Source of the DNA: Dugong dugon
Lineage: Eukaryota; Chordata; Mammalia; Sirenia; Dugongidae
Assembly (NCBI GenBank): GCA_030035585.1
Contig: CM057462.1
Span: 118,167,234-118,231,233 of the forward strand
Length of the DNA stretch: 64,000 nucleotides
Reading direction: 5' to 3'
Of this stretch, positions 12,301 through 27,300 are shown piece after piece; the stretch's first letter is position 1, and each line of letters starts with the position of its first letter. Made by a program: the position numbers and the translations under genes. The notes beneath the pieces were generated by a model. It searched no databases, was not told the origin of the DNA, and saw only the letters and a program-made list of their open reading frames with translations.

Positions 12301-15300
12301 TTTTCTATTAGCTTTAAAAGTTGCCTTGTAGTAGCTGACTTACTTAAGATGTAGGCTAAATTTATTATCCTTCAAGGAGGCTGATGTATCAGGCTGCATA
12401 ACAATAGTTTTTGTTTTTTAAATCTTTAATATTCAATTAGCTATTTCCTGAAAATACGTTGTAATCACATTTATTTTTGTTTTAGATCGTCTTGTGGGAT
12501 ATAACAGCACATGCAGATCGCATAGAAAACATTAAGACAGGTGTTAGTAGAAGTAAAAAAGCTACACTCAAGGTTAGCTTTCTATAACTGTTTACTTGCG
12601 AGTTTTTTCCAGTCAAGAATTTATCAAAAAGTGCAAAACATAGTTACAAGATTAATAAAGACTTAATGGTGGGGGAGGGGGAGGTGTTATTTTCTAAGCT
12701 TTCGCATCTGCTCGTGGACGTGTTCTGAGTCTCTTTTATGAGGGCTCTTGTTACAACACAGCAAAACAAATTGCATCATCTGTCTCAGCAAGTTATTTAT
12801 TTATTTATTGTTTATTTTTTAATAAAACGAAGGAACCAAGTGACTTGCCTAAACTTACGCATTTGAAAGGGCATTGGTCAAAAGGACTTAGTCCTGTGAG
12901 TTTGGACATGTCACCTAACCTCAGCAGAAATCGTTTCTTCTGTGTATAAAATCAAGGGGTCACAATCCTTTCTGATAAGAAAATAGTATAATTTTTGTGA
13001 AGTTAAATGTTCTGTTAGGAGGATTGGAAAAAAATTCTTCAACTCCCAACTAAGTACTTACCCATCATATTGCACACCCACCCCCCAGGCTTAACATCAA
13101 CAGGTCTTCTACCAAGGAACAGTAGGGATGCAGCCCTCAGTGTGCAGCAAAGAAATACTCCTTTCAAAACTGAGATGTCTCATTGATTCTTTAGGGAGTG
13201 GATCAATAACAATTCTTAAATTTAGAGATAAGTTCTTAGACTAAACTGAAGGGGAAAATAGATAATCCTGCTACCTCAATACATAATACATAGAAACACT
13301 AATTTATGTTTTTCCTTGAACTAGTATCTCTCCAAGTTATTAGTTTTATAATGTGTATTAGTTTCCTAGGGCTGCCATAACAAATTACCACAAACTGGGT
13401 GGCTTAAAATAATAGGAATTTATTCTCTCACAGTTCTGGAGGCCAGAAGTCCAAAATCTAGGTGTTAGCAGGGCCATGCTCTCTCTGAAGGTTCTAGGAG
13501 AGGATCCTTCCTTGCCTCTTCCTAGCTTCTGGTGGTTTGCCAGCAATCCCTGGCATTCCTTAGCTTGAAGCTGCATCACTTCAATCTCTGCCTCTGTCTT
13601 CACATGGCCTTCTTTTGGTGCAGTGGTTAAGAGCTTGGCTGCTAACCAAAAGGTCAGCAGTTCAAATCCACCAGCTGCTCCTTGGAAATTCTATGGGGCA
13701 GTTCTGCTCTGTCCTGTGGGGTCACTAGGAGTTGGAATTGACTCAATGGCAATAATTTTTTTTTATTATATGTATCTAATACTCCTTAAGTTTAGAGATA
13801 AAATCTTAAACTAAACTGAAGGAGGCATAGACATAAACACAGATAAACCAGTTGCCCTTGCTCTGTATGTCTATGTCTCTTCTCTTCTTCTTACAAAGAC
13901 ACCGGTCACTTTTGATTACCAATCCTGTATGACCTCATCTTTACTGAATTACATCTGCAGAGTCACTATTTCCAAATAAGGTCACTTCACAAGTAGTAGG
14001 GGTTATGACTTTAACATATCTTTGTTTGAGGGGGACACAGTTCAATCCACAATAGGTGTAATGAATAAAGTATCAGTTTATTTATTAGCTCTCTCAAATT
14101 AGCACCTAACTTTCTTTTAACATTCTTCCAGCCCATGTTTCTCCTTGAACCAGAGAGTAATAAAGAAGCAATGTATATCAGACACTGTGCTGTCTCTTCA
14201 ATAGAAAATGGCCATAAGAAAGTAATTACAGATATACATTGGCTGTCTGACACATTTGAAGTGAGTATTGATGGCTTAACACTCCTTCTTCCTGGATTGT
14301 AATTTCCCAGAAGATTTTATACTAAAAGAATGTTTCAAGTCAGAAATTCACTTACATGCCAAATCAACATCTGACTTGGGGATAAGAATAAAGACAGTCT
14401 TTCAGCTTTGATTGTTTATAACCACTAAAAAAAAAAAAATGATGGATTCAAAATTGTTGCAATACAATAATGAAGAAGATGGGGATTTTATATGTAAAAA
14501 TGAAATGCAAATATATTACACCCTTAGCATTTGTGAATTTAAAATATATGATTTCAGTTGGTTGGGGGCAGGCTTGAAGATTAGTCATACAAATAATGTG
14601 TACTTTTCCTGAGGCACCATCTTGAATTGAGTGTGCTCTGAGGCTGGTGGGTGAAAACTATTTAACAAGCGAGTGAGCCTACCTGACTGCCCAGTGTCTG
14701 CATTTCAGTTTGACCTCGTAGTTCTGTACCTGACTATAACCTCACAGAATATGGTGTTTGTGAATGTGGGAACTGGTAAAGCTCCCCAGATGTTTCCTTC
14801 AAGGATACCAAGGGTCTACACTATGTACTTTGAAGAATTAACTGATGAGAATATCAAACAATTAGAGTTATGAGAGGTGATTAGCACTTCCAAATATTCA
14901 AATGTATTATATGAAGCAACAATAATTTTTAAAGTAGTAATATATCATAATAAACATAGTTTCTGTTATCTGTAAGATTTAACATGATAGTGGAAGTATC
15001 ACAATACAAGAGAAGGAACTCCATTTCAACCAGTAACTCACACCATACAGAAAAATTAATTCTACGTGGATTATAAATTTAAAAAATTGAATTATAGAAA
15101 AAATACAGCAAATCAGAATAGAACGTCAGATTTCTGGAATAGGGCTAGTTTTCTAAGCTTATTATGTTGAAAGACGTCACAAAAGAAGAGGTTAACAGTT
15201 GCAAAACACACATATGTAAATTTCTAAATTAAAAGGTAAAGGGCAGTAACAAAATAGAAGAAAATATTTGTACTGAATATGATAAATATAAAAATTTCCA

Positions 15301-18300
15301 TGTAAATGGCCTAAATGCACCCATAAAGAGACAGAGAGTGACAGAATGGATTAAAAAAACAAGATCTATCAATACGCTGTCTACAAGACACACACCTTAG
15401 AAACAAAGATGTAAATTTATTAAAAATCAAAGGATGGAAAAAAAATTTCCAATAAATTAGCAAAAGACATATACTAAATAAAAACAATTAGTGAAATCAA
15501 TATGAAAAACAATTAGTAGATCAATTCAGCCTTTCTAATAGCAAAACAATTAATACTAAAGCAACAATAATGTACTGTTTTTGGCCTATTTGATTTTTAA
15601 ATAATACCCTGTGTTAGAAAAGATAAGGTGGTGAAACTGGTAAATTCTAACATTGCCGGTTGCAGCGTAAAACTGGTTTAAAATTTTGGAATGCTATTAA
15701 TCAATGTGGGTCTTGAATAATACAAATTTTCAAACTTTTTGATTAGTAATTCCAATTTCTTGAATTTATACTCAGAAATAATCCAATGTATATTTCAAGA
15801 TACAAAATTATGTGCACGCCTTTTAAAAAATCACGTCCAAATCTATCCATGACAGAAAATAGGTAAAGAATACAAGGTAGAATTATATTTGATGTTAAGA
15901 CCTTCCATTTACTAAGCCTTCTATTTGGTACAAATATGTTTTTTTAGAAATCATTAGAACACACATGCCACCCCCACTCCACTACCCTTCCACCCCTAAT
16001 TTCCACAGCAGTGGAGAATCCCCAGCCCTATGTGTTTTCCATAGATGGATGTCTTGACCCAACCAGGAACCAGAGAGCAAGTGCCTCTCGGGTCTCCCAC
16101 TTCACACAGCAGGAAAGCCTCAGTAGAGAGAGAGGCAGTGTGGGTTCTGAGGTTGCTTATCAGATAGGAGTGGAAGTTGCCAGCCCCTTACCCTGGTCTG
16201 GAATGGTTCAGGCTGCAGTGGTGTCAGCCATGTTTTGTGGTTGCCTAGCTCCTGTGACACCCGACAGCCTCACCAGTGCCCCTATTCTCATCCTTCCTCC
16301 CAGTCCTACCTTAATTCCTTTTGCTGCTGGAAGTCCCACCTTTGTTTACTACTATGCTCATCAGCCCTATCAGGAGGGTGGAGAAGTGAATAGGGGCATG
16401 TTTCCTGATGGTTCGAGAGTGATGCCTTCATAGACAGGTTACCACAAAAACTTTCACATCATTTGAAAGCTGGTTGATTGGAATTTTAGTACCCTGGGTG
16501 GTGCAAATGGGTAAGCACTTGACTAGTAGCCAAAAGGTTGGTGGTTTGAAGCCACTCAGAAGTGCCTTGGAAGATAGGTCTGACCTTGAAAACCCTATGG
16601 AGCACAGTTCTACTCAGCACACAGAGGGTTGCCATGAGTTGGAATAGACTTGACGGCAACAGGTTTGTTTTTTTTTTTTTTTTTGGTACCCTAAAGGAGT
16701 CTTAAACCCTCCTGCAAATCCCATGTGTGCTTGCGGAGGTCTGCTGCTAATTCCTCAAAAACACAGCAGGCACTGGCAACTGCACACCACTGGTATCTTA
16801 TTTAACACTAAGCCTCTTTTCAGTTGACCTTTCCTGCTTAACAATCTCATGAAAGTTCCTATGTTTGGCTCCACAATTAACAGTGCAAAACTGAAAGAAC
16901 TTACATGTCTGATAATAATGGATAGTTAAATTATGGTACAACATCAACTATAAAAAACATTATAAAACTATTTAAATGATTCAATGTTCAAATTATGTTA
17001 AGTGAAAATCTCAGGATAAAAAATTATATACATTCTAATTAAAACTGTGTAAAAGTGTTTCTATGAAAAAAGATGGGAAAAGAATATATGGCAGAATTAT
17101 ATTTGATTTTATAATTTTGTGCAAACTTCTGTGATAATGTTCTTTTTATAAACATTAAAACAAAAAAGAAAAAATTGAAAAGATAAAAAGCACATAAAGC
17201 TATGAGAAAAAAATCACTGCTGTTTTAGATACACATTTATTTTTTATAATTACTTTTTTAAAATAGATTAACAGGATGGGTTCTGTCTTTGAGAATCGAA
17301 GTGAAATATGCTGCCAACTTGTGACATGTTCAGCGGATTGGTATGTTTTACTGTAAGCATTTTATAATATGTATTCATACAATATATTCTTTTTCTTACA
17401 TGTTCCTAAAATCATTGTCTTCTGTTCCTTAAGTAATCTTTATTGTAGCAAACAAACTTAATATAACTAAAGGACAGAAGTTATAGATTGTTGCTACTTT
17501 AAAAAAATCTTTTTATAGGTATAAATATATTATAAAAAGAAAAGTCCAACCGACACCAATTCCTGATGAAAACTCTCAATAAAATAGGTATAGAAGGGAA
17601 ATTCCTCAACATAATAAAGGGCATCTATACAAAACCAAAACAACCAACATTCTTAATGGAGAGAGGCTGAAAACATTCGCCTTGAAAACCGGAACAAGAC
17701 AAGGATGCCCTTTATCACCACTCCTATTTAACATGGTGCTAGAAGTCCTAGCTAGAGCAATAAGGCAAGAAAAAGAAATAAAGAGCATCCAAATTTGTAA
17801 ATGAAGAAGTTAAACTGTCCCTATTTGCGGATGATATGATACTATACATAGAAAACCCAAAAGACTCCACAAGAAAGCTACTGGAACTAATAGATTCAGC
17901 AGAGTAGCAGGCTACAAGATAAACATCCAAAAATCAATTGGATTACTATAGACTAATAAAGAGAACGACAAAAAGAAAATCAGGAAAACAATACCATTTA
18001 TTCTAGCCTCTAAAAAAATTAAATGCTTAGGAACGAATCTAACAGGGATGTAAAAGACCTATACAAAGAAAACTGCAAAACACTACTGCAAGAAACCAAA
18101 AGAGATCTACATAAATGGAAAAACATACCATGCTCATGAATAGGTAAACTTAACATTGTGAAAGTATCAATGCTACTCAAAGCAATCTACAAATACAATG
18201 CAATCCCAGTCCAAATACCAACAGCATTTTTTAAAGAGATGGAAAAACTAATCATTAACTTTATATGGAAAGGGAAGAGGCCCTGGATAAGTAAAACACT

Positions 18301-21300
18301 ATTGAAGAAGAAGAATAAAGTAGGAGGACTTGCACTACCTGACCTCAGAACCTACTCTACAGCTACAGTAGTCAAAACAGCCTGGTACTGGAACAACAAC
18401 AGACACATTGACCAATGGAACAGAATTGAGAACCTAGATGTAAATCCATCCACCTACTGTCACCTAATCTTCGACTAGGGCCCAAAGTCCATCAAATGGG
18501 GATTAGATAGTCTTTTTAACAAATGGTGCTGGCAAACTGGATGTCCATCTGCAAAAAAATGAAACAGGACCCATACCTCACATCATACACAAAAACTAAT
18601 TCAAAATGGATCAAAGACCTAAATATAAAACCAAAAACTATAAAGATCATAGAAGAAAAACAGAATCATAGCTAGAGGCCCTAATACATGACATTAACAG
18701 GATACAAACCATAACTAACCACACACAAACTCCAGAAGATAAACTAGATAACTGAGATCTTCTAAAAATTAAACACTTATGCTCATCAAAAGACTTCACC
18801 AAGAAAGTAAAAAGAGAACCTACAGAATGGGAAAAATTTTTTGGCTATGACAAATCGGACAAAGGTCTAATCTCTAAAATCTGCAGGAAAATCCAACATC
18901 TCTACAACAAAAAGACAAATCATCCATTTAAAAAATGGGCAAAGGAAATGAACAGACACTTCACCAAAGAAGACATTTAAGCAGCTAACAGACACATGAG
19001 GAAATGCTCACGATCACTAGCCATCAGAGAAATGCAAATCAAAATCACAATGAGATACCATCTCATCCTGGCATTACTGGCACTAATCAAAAAAACAGAA
19101 ATAACAAATGTTGGAGAGGCTGCGGGGAGATGGGAACTCTTATGCACTGCTGGTGGGAATGCAAAATGGTACAACCATTTTGGAAAACAATATGGCACTT
19201 CCTTAGAAAGCTTGAAATAGAAATACCATACGATCCAGCAATCCCACTCCTAGGAATATATCCTAGAGAAATAAGAGCCATCACACGAATAGACATTTGC
19301 ACACCCATGTTCATTGCAGCATTGTTCACAATAGCAAAAAGATGGAAACAACCTAGAAGCCCATCAACAGACGAATGGATAAACTATGGTACATACACAC
19401 AGTGGAGTACTACGTAAGAATAAAGAACAATGATAAATCTGTGAAGCATCTCACAACATGAATGAATCTGGACGGCATTATGCTGAGTGAAATAAGTCAA
19501 TCACAAAAGGACAAATATTGTATGAGACCACTACTATAAAAACTCGTTAAAAGGTTTGCACACGGCAAGAAACAATCTTTGGTTACAAGGGAGGGGAGGG
19601 GTGGGGATGGAAAAACACTAAATAGACAATAGGTAAGTGGTTACTTTGGTGAAGGGTAAGACAGTACACAATACTGGGGAAACCAACACAACTTGTACAA
19701 GAAAAGGTAATGGAAGCTCCATAGACACATCCAAACTCCCTGAGGGACAGAATTGCTGGGCTGAGGCTGGTGGGGACAATGGTCTCAGGGAACATCTAGC
19801 TTAATTGGCACAACATAGTTTATAAAGAAAATGTTCTACATTCTAACTTCGGTGAGTAGTATCTGAGGTCATAAAAGCTTGTGAGCAACCATCTAAGATA
19901 CTCCACTGGTGTCACCCCATCTGGAGCAAAGGAGAATGGAGAAAACCAAAGCCACAAGGGAAAGATTAGTCCAAAGAACTAATGAACCACGACTACCGCA
20001 GCTTCCACCGGACTGAATCCAACATAACTAGATGGTACCCAGCTACCACCACTGACTGTTATGACAGGGATCACAATAGAGGGTCCCAGACAGAGCTGGA
20101 GAAAAAATGTGGAACAAAATTCTGACTCACAAAAAAAAGACCAGACTTACTGGCCTGACAGAGACTGGAGAAACCCTGAGAGTATGGCCCTTGGACACCC
20201 TTTTAGCTCAGTAATGAAGTCACTCCTAAGGTTCACCCTTCAGCCAAAGATTAGACAGGCCCATAAAACAAAATGGGATGAAAGGGGCACACTAGTTCAG
20301 GGGCAAGGACTAGAAGGCAGGAGGGGACAGGAAAGCTGGTGATTGGGAACCCAAGGTCGAGTAGGGAGAGTGTTGACATGTCATTGGGTCGGTAACCAAT
20401 GCCACAGAACAATATGTGTATAATTATTTAATGAGAAGCTAGTCTGTTTGTAAACCTTCATCTAAAGTACAATAGTAAAAAATAATAAATAAAAATTAAA
20501 TATAAATAGATAAATTAAAATCCTCCATTTAAAAATAAATGAATACGTTGTAAAAAGAAGAATTAACTAGGTTTTATGGCTGATGATGTTGTATAGCATT
20601 ATCCATTCTTATTCTACTTCTTCACATTCTCATATTTGTAAATTTACAATATGCGTTGTTCACATTCAATTTTACTTACTAGTTGTAAAGATTTATAACA
20701 TTTAATTGAGAGAGCCCTTTTATGTTTTTATTGTATATATATACAAATAGTGTTTTTAAAAACAGCTTGGTAGCTAGATTAAAGAAATATTCACTTAAAT
20801 AAAATTACTTCTCCTAATTTATAGAGCTAAAAATGTATAATGAGTAAAAATATGAATAGTAATAGAATTTATTCAGCATCCAAATACTGGAAAAACTTTA
20901 CCACCCTAAATAGCTTTGACCCCAGTAGAAATAATGACACCTTCAGCCATAGTGCTGACAGCAAGCAAAGACAAAGGCGTAAGTAACATTTGCCGGGGCC
21001 ATGGGCAAGGGGTGCAGGAGGCATAATTAGTCCTGTGGGTCATACATTGGGTAAGGTTCTGTGATTGCAAGCAACAGAAACTGACTATGGTGCGTTAAGA
21101 TAAACAAGTAAATTTATTGGAAGTTTATGCTCAATGTTCTATTGCTTTAATAGGTTAATTATTTTATATTCATAACAACCCAGGAAAATACTAACAAACA
21201 GAAGAAACAAGGCTCTGAAGTAAATACATTATCTGCCTGTAGCTAATATCCTATACTGTAGCTAGTAAGTAATGAGGGTGCTGAATCAAAGAAAGAACTG

Positions 21301-24300
21301 ACTCAGGCGTCATAAAGAGCCCCAGGGATTTGAATAGCGGGAACAAATAGCCAGCCTCTTCCATTTGAATGAAGCAGCTCCAGCCATTTTGTATCTATGT
21401 ATCACTTTGCTCAAGTTCAGGAAAGAATAGCAGGACACCTTGAATGACAGTCACGACATGACTACATGCAATAGGGAAAGGGCAGTTCTCTAAATAATAA
21501 TTAGAATGTTTTTTCCAAAAAAAAAAAGTGGAAACTGTTGCCCAAGCAAAAACAACAAATGTCATCTACAAGATTATAAGGAATATTATGAAACAACTAA
21601 AATTGTATTATAATTTCAAGGGCAAATGCTATAATGTTGGTTGTAAGAAACAGCAAGTAAATCTCTATGTTCCTCAGTAGCTCTGGAGAACATTTAGAGG
21701 CACCTAACAGACCCAGAATATTGCATGTTCTATATTGAAGATACAGGTCCTTGGTTTTTGTTTACGATGATGGCCCTGAGTTTGGAAAGAAGGAAGAAAG
21801 ATAGGAAAGAAAGAACAAACACGAAGAAAGGGAGGAAGGAAGTTGGTTGGTTGAAGTATTGTTTATATAAACATGGAAATATTTTACTGTTTCTGTTTTT
21901 ACCAGAACTATGTTTCTAGGTTCACTAAACATAGAATATACTGAAATTATTTCCTGCAAAAAATTAAAGTAAAAAAAAAAAAATTATATATTTAGAAAAG
22001 CTAACTTTTAGTTATCAAAAAAAACTCATCAGCCCTAACCTTTAGGCTTCAGCCATGCTAAGGATCTTCTAATATAAAATAAGATAAAATTAAGTTCTGT
22101 TAATTAAGAATGTGTGATTGATTCATGCAGAAATTTCAACTGAAGTTATCTGTATTTAGCTAAATAATTTCATGAATAATGGAAATTAATGTTATAAGTA
22201 AGACTGAATAAGAGCTATATAATTTTGAAAAAACTGTTTTAAATCAACTAAAAGCAAATCTTAGTATGTCATTTGCAGTGGTCTCTTAAGGATTTATGTT
22301 TTGACAGCATAAAGATTAATATTTTTATTAATATTAAACATTTATTAATTCTTACAATGAATAAATGATTATTAGTAATTAAATGAACCATATAAATAAG
22401 AGTTTTGTTAGTTTTACTTGAGTTAACTACCTTTTTATCTAAATACTTTAACTTACACATCTAAATTCTCTAATTAAACACCTTAAAAATTCACTGATTA
22501 GTCTACTCAGTGATAGAAATTATAGAGATAATATGGTATGTTCTTTGCCATTATCATCGTATGTTTTCACATAATTAACACAAAGCCTTTCTTTATACTA
22601 AAGTAAAAAGAAAAAAAAACACTGCCATTCAGTCAATTCCAATTTGTAGCGACCCTGTAGGACATAATAGAACTGCCCTCACAGGGTTTCCAAGGCTATG
22701 AATCTTTATGGAAGCAGACTGCCACAGCTTTCCCCCACGTAGCAGCTGGTGGGTTTGAATTGCCAACCTTTCGGTTAACAGCTGAGCACTTAACCACTGT
22801 GCCACCAGGGTTCCTGATACTGAAGTATTGTACATGTACTATAAATCATTACCACGTAAGCTTGAAGCTTGAAGATACTATACTGAGTGAAATAAGTCAA
22901 TCACAAAAGGATAAATATTGTATGACCTCACTTATATAAAAAGACAGGAACAGGCAAGTGTATAGAGACCAAAGTTTACTAATGGTTACCAGGGCAGGAG
23001 GGAGGCGGGGGATGGTGGGTGCTATTGCTTATGGAGTACCGAGTTTCAGTTTATGGTGATGGAAAAATCGCATTGATTAAGTGTAGGGTTACACAGCTGA
23101 TTATTTTAAGGGCTTTCAATAAGTTGTGCATCTGTAAAAAGTTGAATTAGCAAGAGTTGTGTCGCAGACATATTTACAACAATGGCAAAAAAAAAAAAAA
23201 AGAAAAAGAATAGCCGCTGAGGCTGTTTATGTACAACCAAACACCTCATGGGATTTGGTTCCTCAGTCTGGAGATTCAGAGTCATGGTTTCATAGGACAT
23301 CCCAGTTAATTGGCCTAACAACAGGCTTAGTGCTTTTGTTCTACCTTCTAGTTTGTTGCATAGTGTCTGGGGCCTTAAAAGTTTGCAAGTGGCTATCCAA
23401 GGCACACAAATTTGGTCTCTATTCACCTGGAGTAACAGAGGAAGAAGGAGAGTCAGGAATAGGAGGAGGAAATGGAATGTGTGGCTAATTGCTTCCATGA
23501 ACAACCGCCTCCCTTGCCATGATACCAGAAGAACTGGATGATACCCATCTACCATTACTGAACATTTTGACCAAACAGTCTATAGAAGTATCCTGATCAA
23601 AATGGGGAAAATGCAGAACAGACTTTCAAATTCTAGGGACTCCAGACTTCTTAGAGCCATGAAGGTTGGGGGGACCCCTGAAACTATTGCCCTGAGATAA
23701 ACATTAAACCTTAAACCAAAATTATCTCCTGAAGTCCTCTTAAAAACAAAAAATAGTCCAGCTTAACTAGTAAAAACTGTCTGCCTTGAGCATTATGTCT
23801 TTTAAGAACTATCTATATGGGATGAAATTGACAACAGCAACGCAAAAGATTAGATGGTAACCTTAGAGGGTAGTAAGTTTACGTTAATGAGGGAGGAACA
23901 ACTCAGAAAAAGAAGGTGAGAATGGTTGCACAACTCTTTAAGAATGTGATCAGTGTCACTGAACTGTACATGTAGAAACTGTTGAATTGATGTATATTTG
24001 CTGTGAATATTCTCAACAACAACAAAATTAAAACAATTTAAGAAGAGCCAAAACTATAAAACTCTTGGAAAAAAAACATGGGTGTAGATCTTCATGACCT
24101 TGGATTAGGCAATGATTTCCTATATATGAAACCAAAATCACAAGCAAATGCAAATCAAAACAACAATGAGATTCCACTTCACACCCACTGGGATGAGTAT
24201 AATTAAAAAGATAAACAGTAACAAATGTTGGCAAGGATGCTAATAAATTGGAACACTCATATACTGCTAATGGAAATGTAAAATGGTACAGTCACTTTGG

Positions 24301-27300
24301 AAAATAATCTGTCAGTTTATCAATTTCAATCCTAGGAATATACACAAGAGTAATGAAAACATGAATCCACACAAAAACTTGCACACAAATGTTCATAGCA
24401 GCATTATTCATAAAAAGCCAAAAAGTGGAAACAACTCAAATGTCCATCAACTGATGAACGGATTTATAAAATGAGGTATATCCTACAGTGGAGTATTGTT
24501 TGGCAATGCAAAGGAATGAAATACTGCCACATGCCACAACGTGGATAAACCTTGAAAACATTATATGCTAAGTGAAAGAGGCCAGTCACAAAAGACTACA
24601 TATTGTATGATTCCATTTATATGAAATGCCAAGAATAAGCAAACCTATAGAAATGGAATACAGATTAGTGGCTGCTGGGGACAAGGAGAGTAGAGGAAAA
24701 TGGGGAGTGACTGCTAATTGTTAAGAGGTTTCTTTTAGGGGTAATGAAAATGTTCTAAAATTGACTGTGGTAATGGTTGCACAACTCTGTGACTATACTA
24801 AAAACCATTGAATTGTATACTTTGAATGGATGACTTACATGGTATGTGAATTAAAGCTCAATAAAGCTCTTATTTTAAAAAAAGATGACATCGACCTCCA
24901 AAGTCAAGTCTCATATATGATAATATTAGTCTCAACTAGGGAAGTTGTTAAATAACTCTATACACTGTATAATCCTCCAAAATATAAAACGCAAAACATC
25001 CCATTTCATAAAAATCTTAGTTTCAGAGACATTAAAATATATTGCTAATGTGACTGTGTCTGTATTTTCTAATGGTAGTCCCAATGTCATACGTATTAGT
25101 ACTTCATAAAAAAATAAAATATAAACTTCAATTTTTTTTAGCACAATATGTTTTTGGGATATCAGACCACAGAAAACATTAACTCCCCAGCCAACAGAGA
25201 AAAAGAGAGAAGAAAGCATTGAAATTCCTTATGATATACCATCTACTTTTTTGCATCTAGATCTCTCCTGGAAACCTCTCACTAAGGTAAGTAACATGGG
25301 ATTTATTCCATTCTCGTTTGCTTATACACCCTCTCCTCACTTATCAACATAGCTAGGTTCTGAAAACCAGGTCATTATGCAAAATTGGCATTATGTGAAT
25401 AGAGGGTGACCACATCATCTCACAAAATGGAGAATGACTACATCATTACATAACAGCCAAATTGCATCATTATGTAACTGCCAAACGCCTGAGAATCATG
25501 GCCCAGCCAAGCTGACACATAACCTTAACGATCACAGCCAGATTACTCTCGCCTCGCACCTTGGCCTGCCAGATGTACGTCATTAACGTGCAAAATAGTC
25601 GGATAGTTGATTTTTTACTATTGTCGTAAATGCAAAATGTTGGATAATGAGACAGTCGATAAATGAGAAGGTATATACACTATATAATATATATACATAT
25701 ACATATATGCACGCGTTAAAAGTAAAGCAGCTCAGATTAACACAGGACTTTACAATTCATGTACTCATTTAACCAATGAATTCATTGAATGAGAATTCTT
25801 ATGATGCCTGCTTAGATCAAGCCAGAAATCACAAGCATCCTGAACTTGAGATTTGATAGTTTCATGTATAAGCAAGCCACAACTTACAAATGGTTTATAT
25901 AATATTCGATTGCATATCAGTTTCTTGAAAATTGGTTGGCTCCTAGGTTAGTCCAGAAAAGCTAATTTTACCTCTGTTGTAGCCAAAATTCTGCATGTTT
26001 TGCATCTCAATAGTCGAAACAAATATTATTGTAATGCCTGTGACCAAACAAAACCGAAAAGTTGCTGAGTGAGAAATTATTGGTACTTATCTTGAATAGC
26101 AGAGCTTGAAGAAAAGCAATTTTAATTTGAGAAAGACATGGCCACAGATGGGATGTGTGTAGAAAATCTGAATAGATTTCTGAGTTTGATGGCTCTCTTT
26201 CTTTAGATGTCTAAGTTTAATTCCAAACTTAAGACTTTTTTTTTCTTTTGACTTATCACTGTCAGTGGAATTACATTATTATGTATTTGCTCTCAATGGA
26301 AGAGTGAACACAGAGGGGTGAGAATGTTCCTGAGGTAACTGGGAAAAAACCGAAAGAGAGGATTAGAAATTTCTGAGGTAGAAGTTACTGAGCTGTATCT
26401 AGTTGAAAAACAAACAAACACCCTGAGAATAATTGCATAGCATGTGAACAAACATTCTGTAGGAGAAAAAGGAGGAGGGGGTGATGAAAGAAAAATGTAC
26501 AATGTGACAGTTTTCCATTCTGGCCAAGGGACAGGGTGCAGGCCATGGCCACTTCTGAAGCCGATGTGCATGTGTATCCCTGAGGGGATTCAGAGGTGGC
26601 CAGGTGGGTGCATGGTCCCTGCACAGCCCCCTGGAGTTCCATTTAACTGAAAGATTTAGGGAACAGAGGAACAAACCATTATTTTTACGTTAAAACTAAC
26701 AAGGATGTATTGTAGGATAGAATACAAGACATTTTCGGAAGGAAAACAACCACATGAGACTAGGATTTTGCAGTTCTTCCCCAGAGATGAGCACTTTTTT
26801 CAGTGGCAGAGTTTTAGGAACTGTGGTTTAGGTACTTTCCATGGAGAAAAGCAACTAGGAATCTGAGGGAGAAAGAGGAAAGGACAAGGAGATAGGATAC
26901 AGCAACCTGGAGGCAGGAGGGAAAGGCAAGAATAAACCACACAATGATAAATTAAGGATGTATGGGAATAATCTTTCTTATATGTTCTCCTGAAAGCTAA
27001 GGCTGTCTAAGGGTGAAACAAGTTTAGAACACTGCGCAACCAAGATAAGCCTGAGCGAAGAACATCTCCTTTACAAATCGCAAGGTAACTGCCTTTGCTT
27101 TATTAAAAAGGTGTTTAATAGGTTGAGTATTAGTGGCTGATTATGTCTAAGGTGAGTTGCTTGCTATGACAGTCTGATTTGTAAAAAGTATAAAGAAAAT
27201 CAAAACCTCCAATGTGGAACTTTATAATAGCTGTAATAGCTGTAGGGGCTTGGGGGCACAAATAGTTCGCAAGGTTGACGTTTCAAACCTACCCAGCAGC

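Noticed and set aside
18158-19417. ORFs reading as a conserved protein
   Set aside because: They are L1 ORF2 C-terminal sequence within a dead, 5'-truncated L1.
23106-23555. 149-codon minus-strand ORF with a Phe run
   Set aside because: It is antisense to an L1 3' UTR and its A-rich tract. The Phe run is just poly(A) read backwards.
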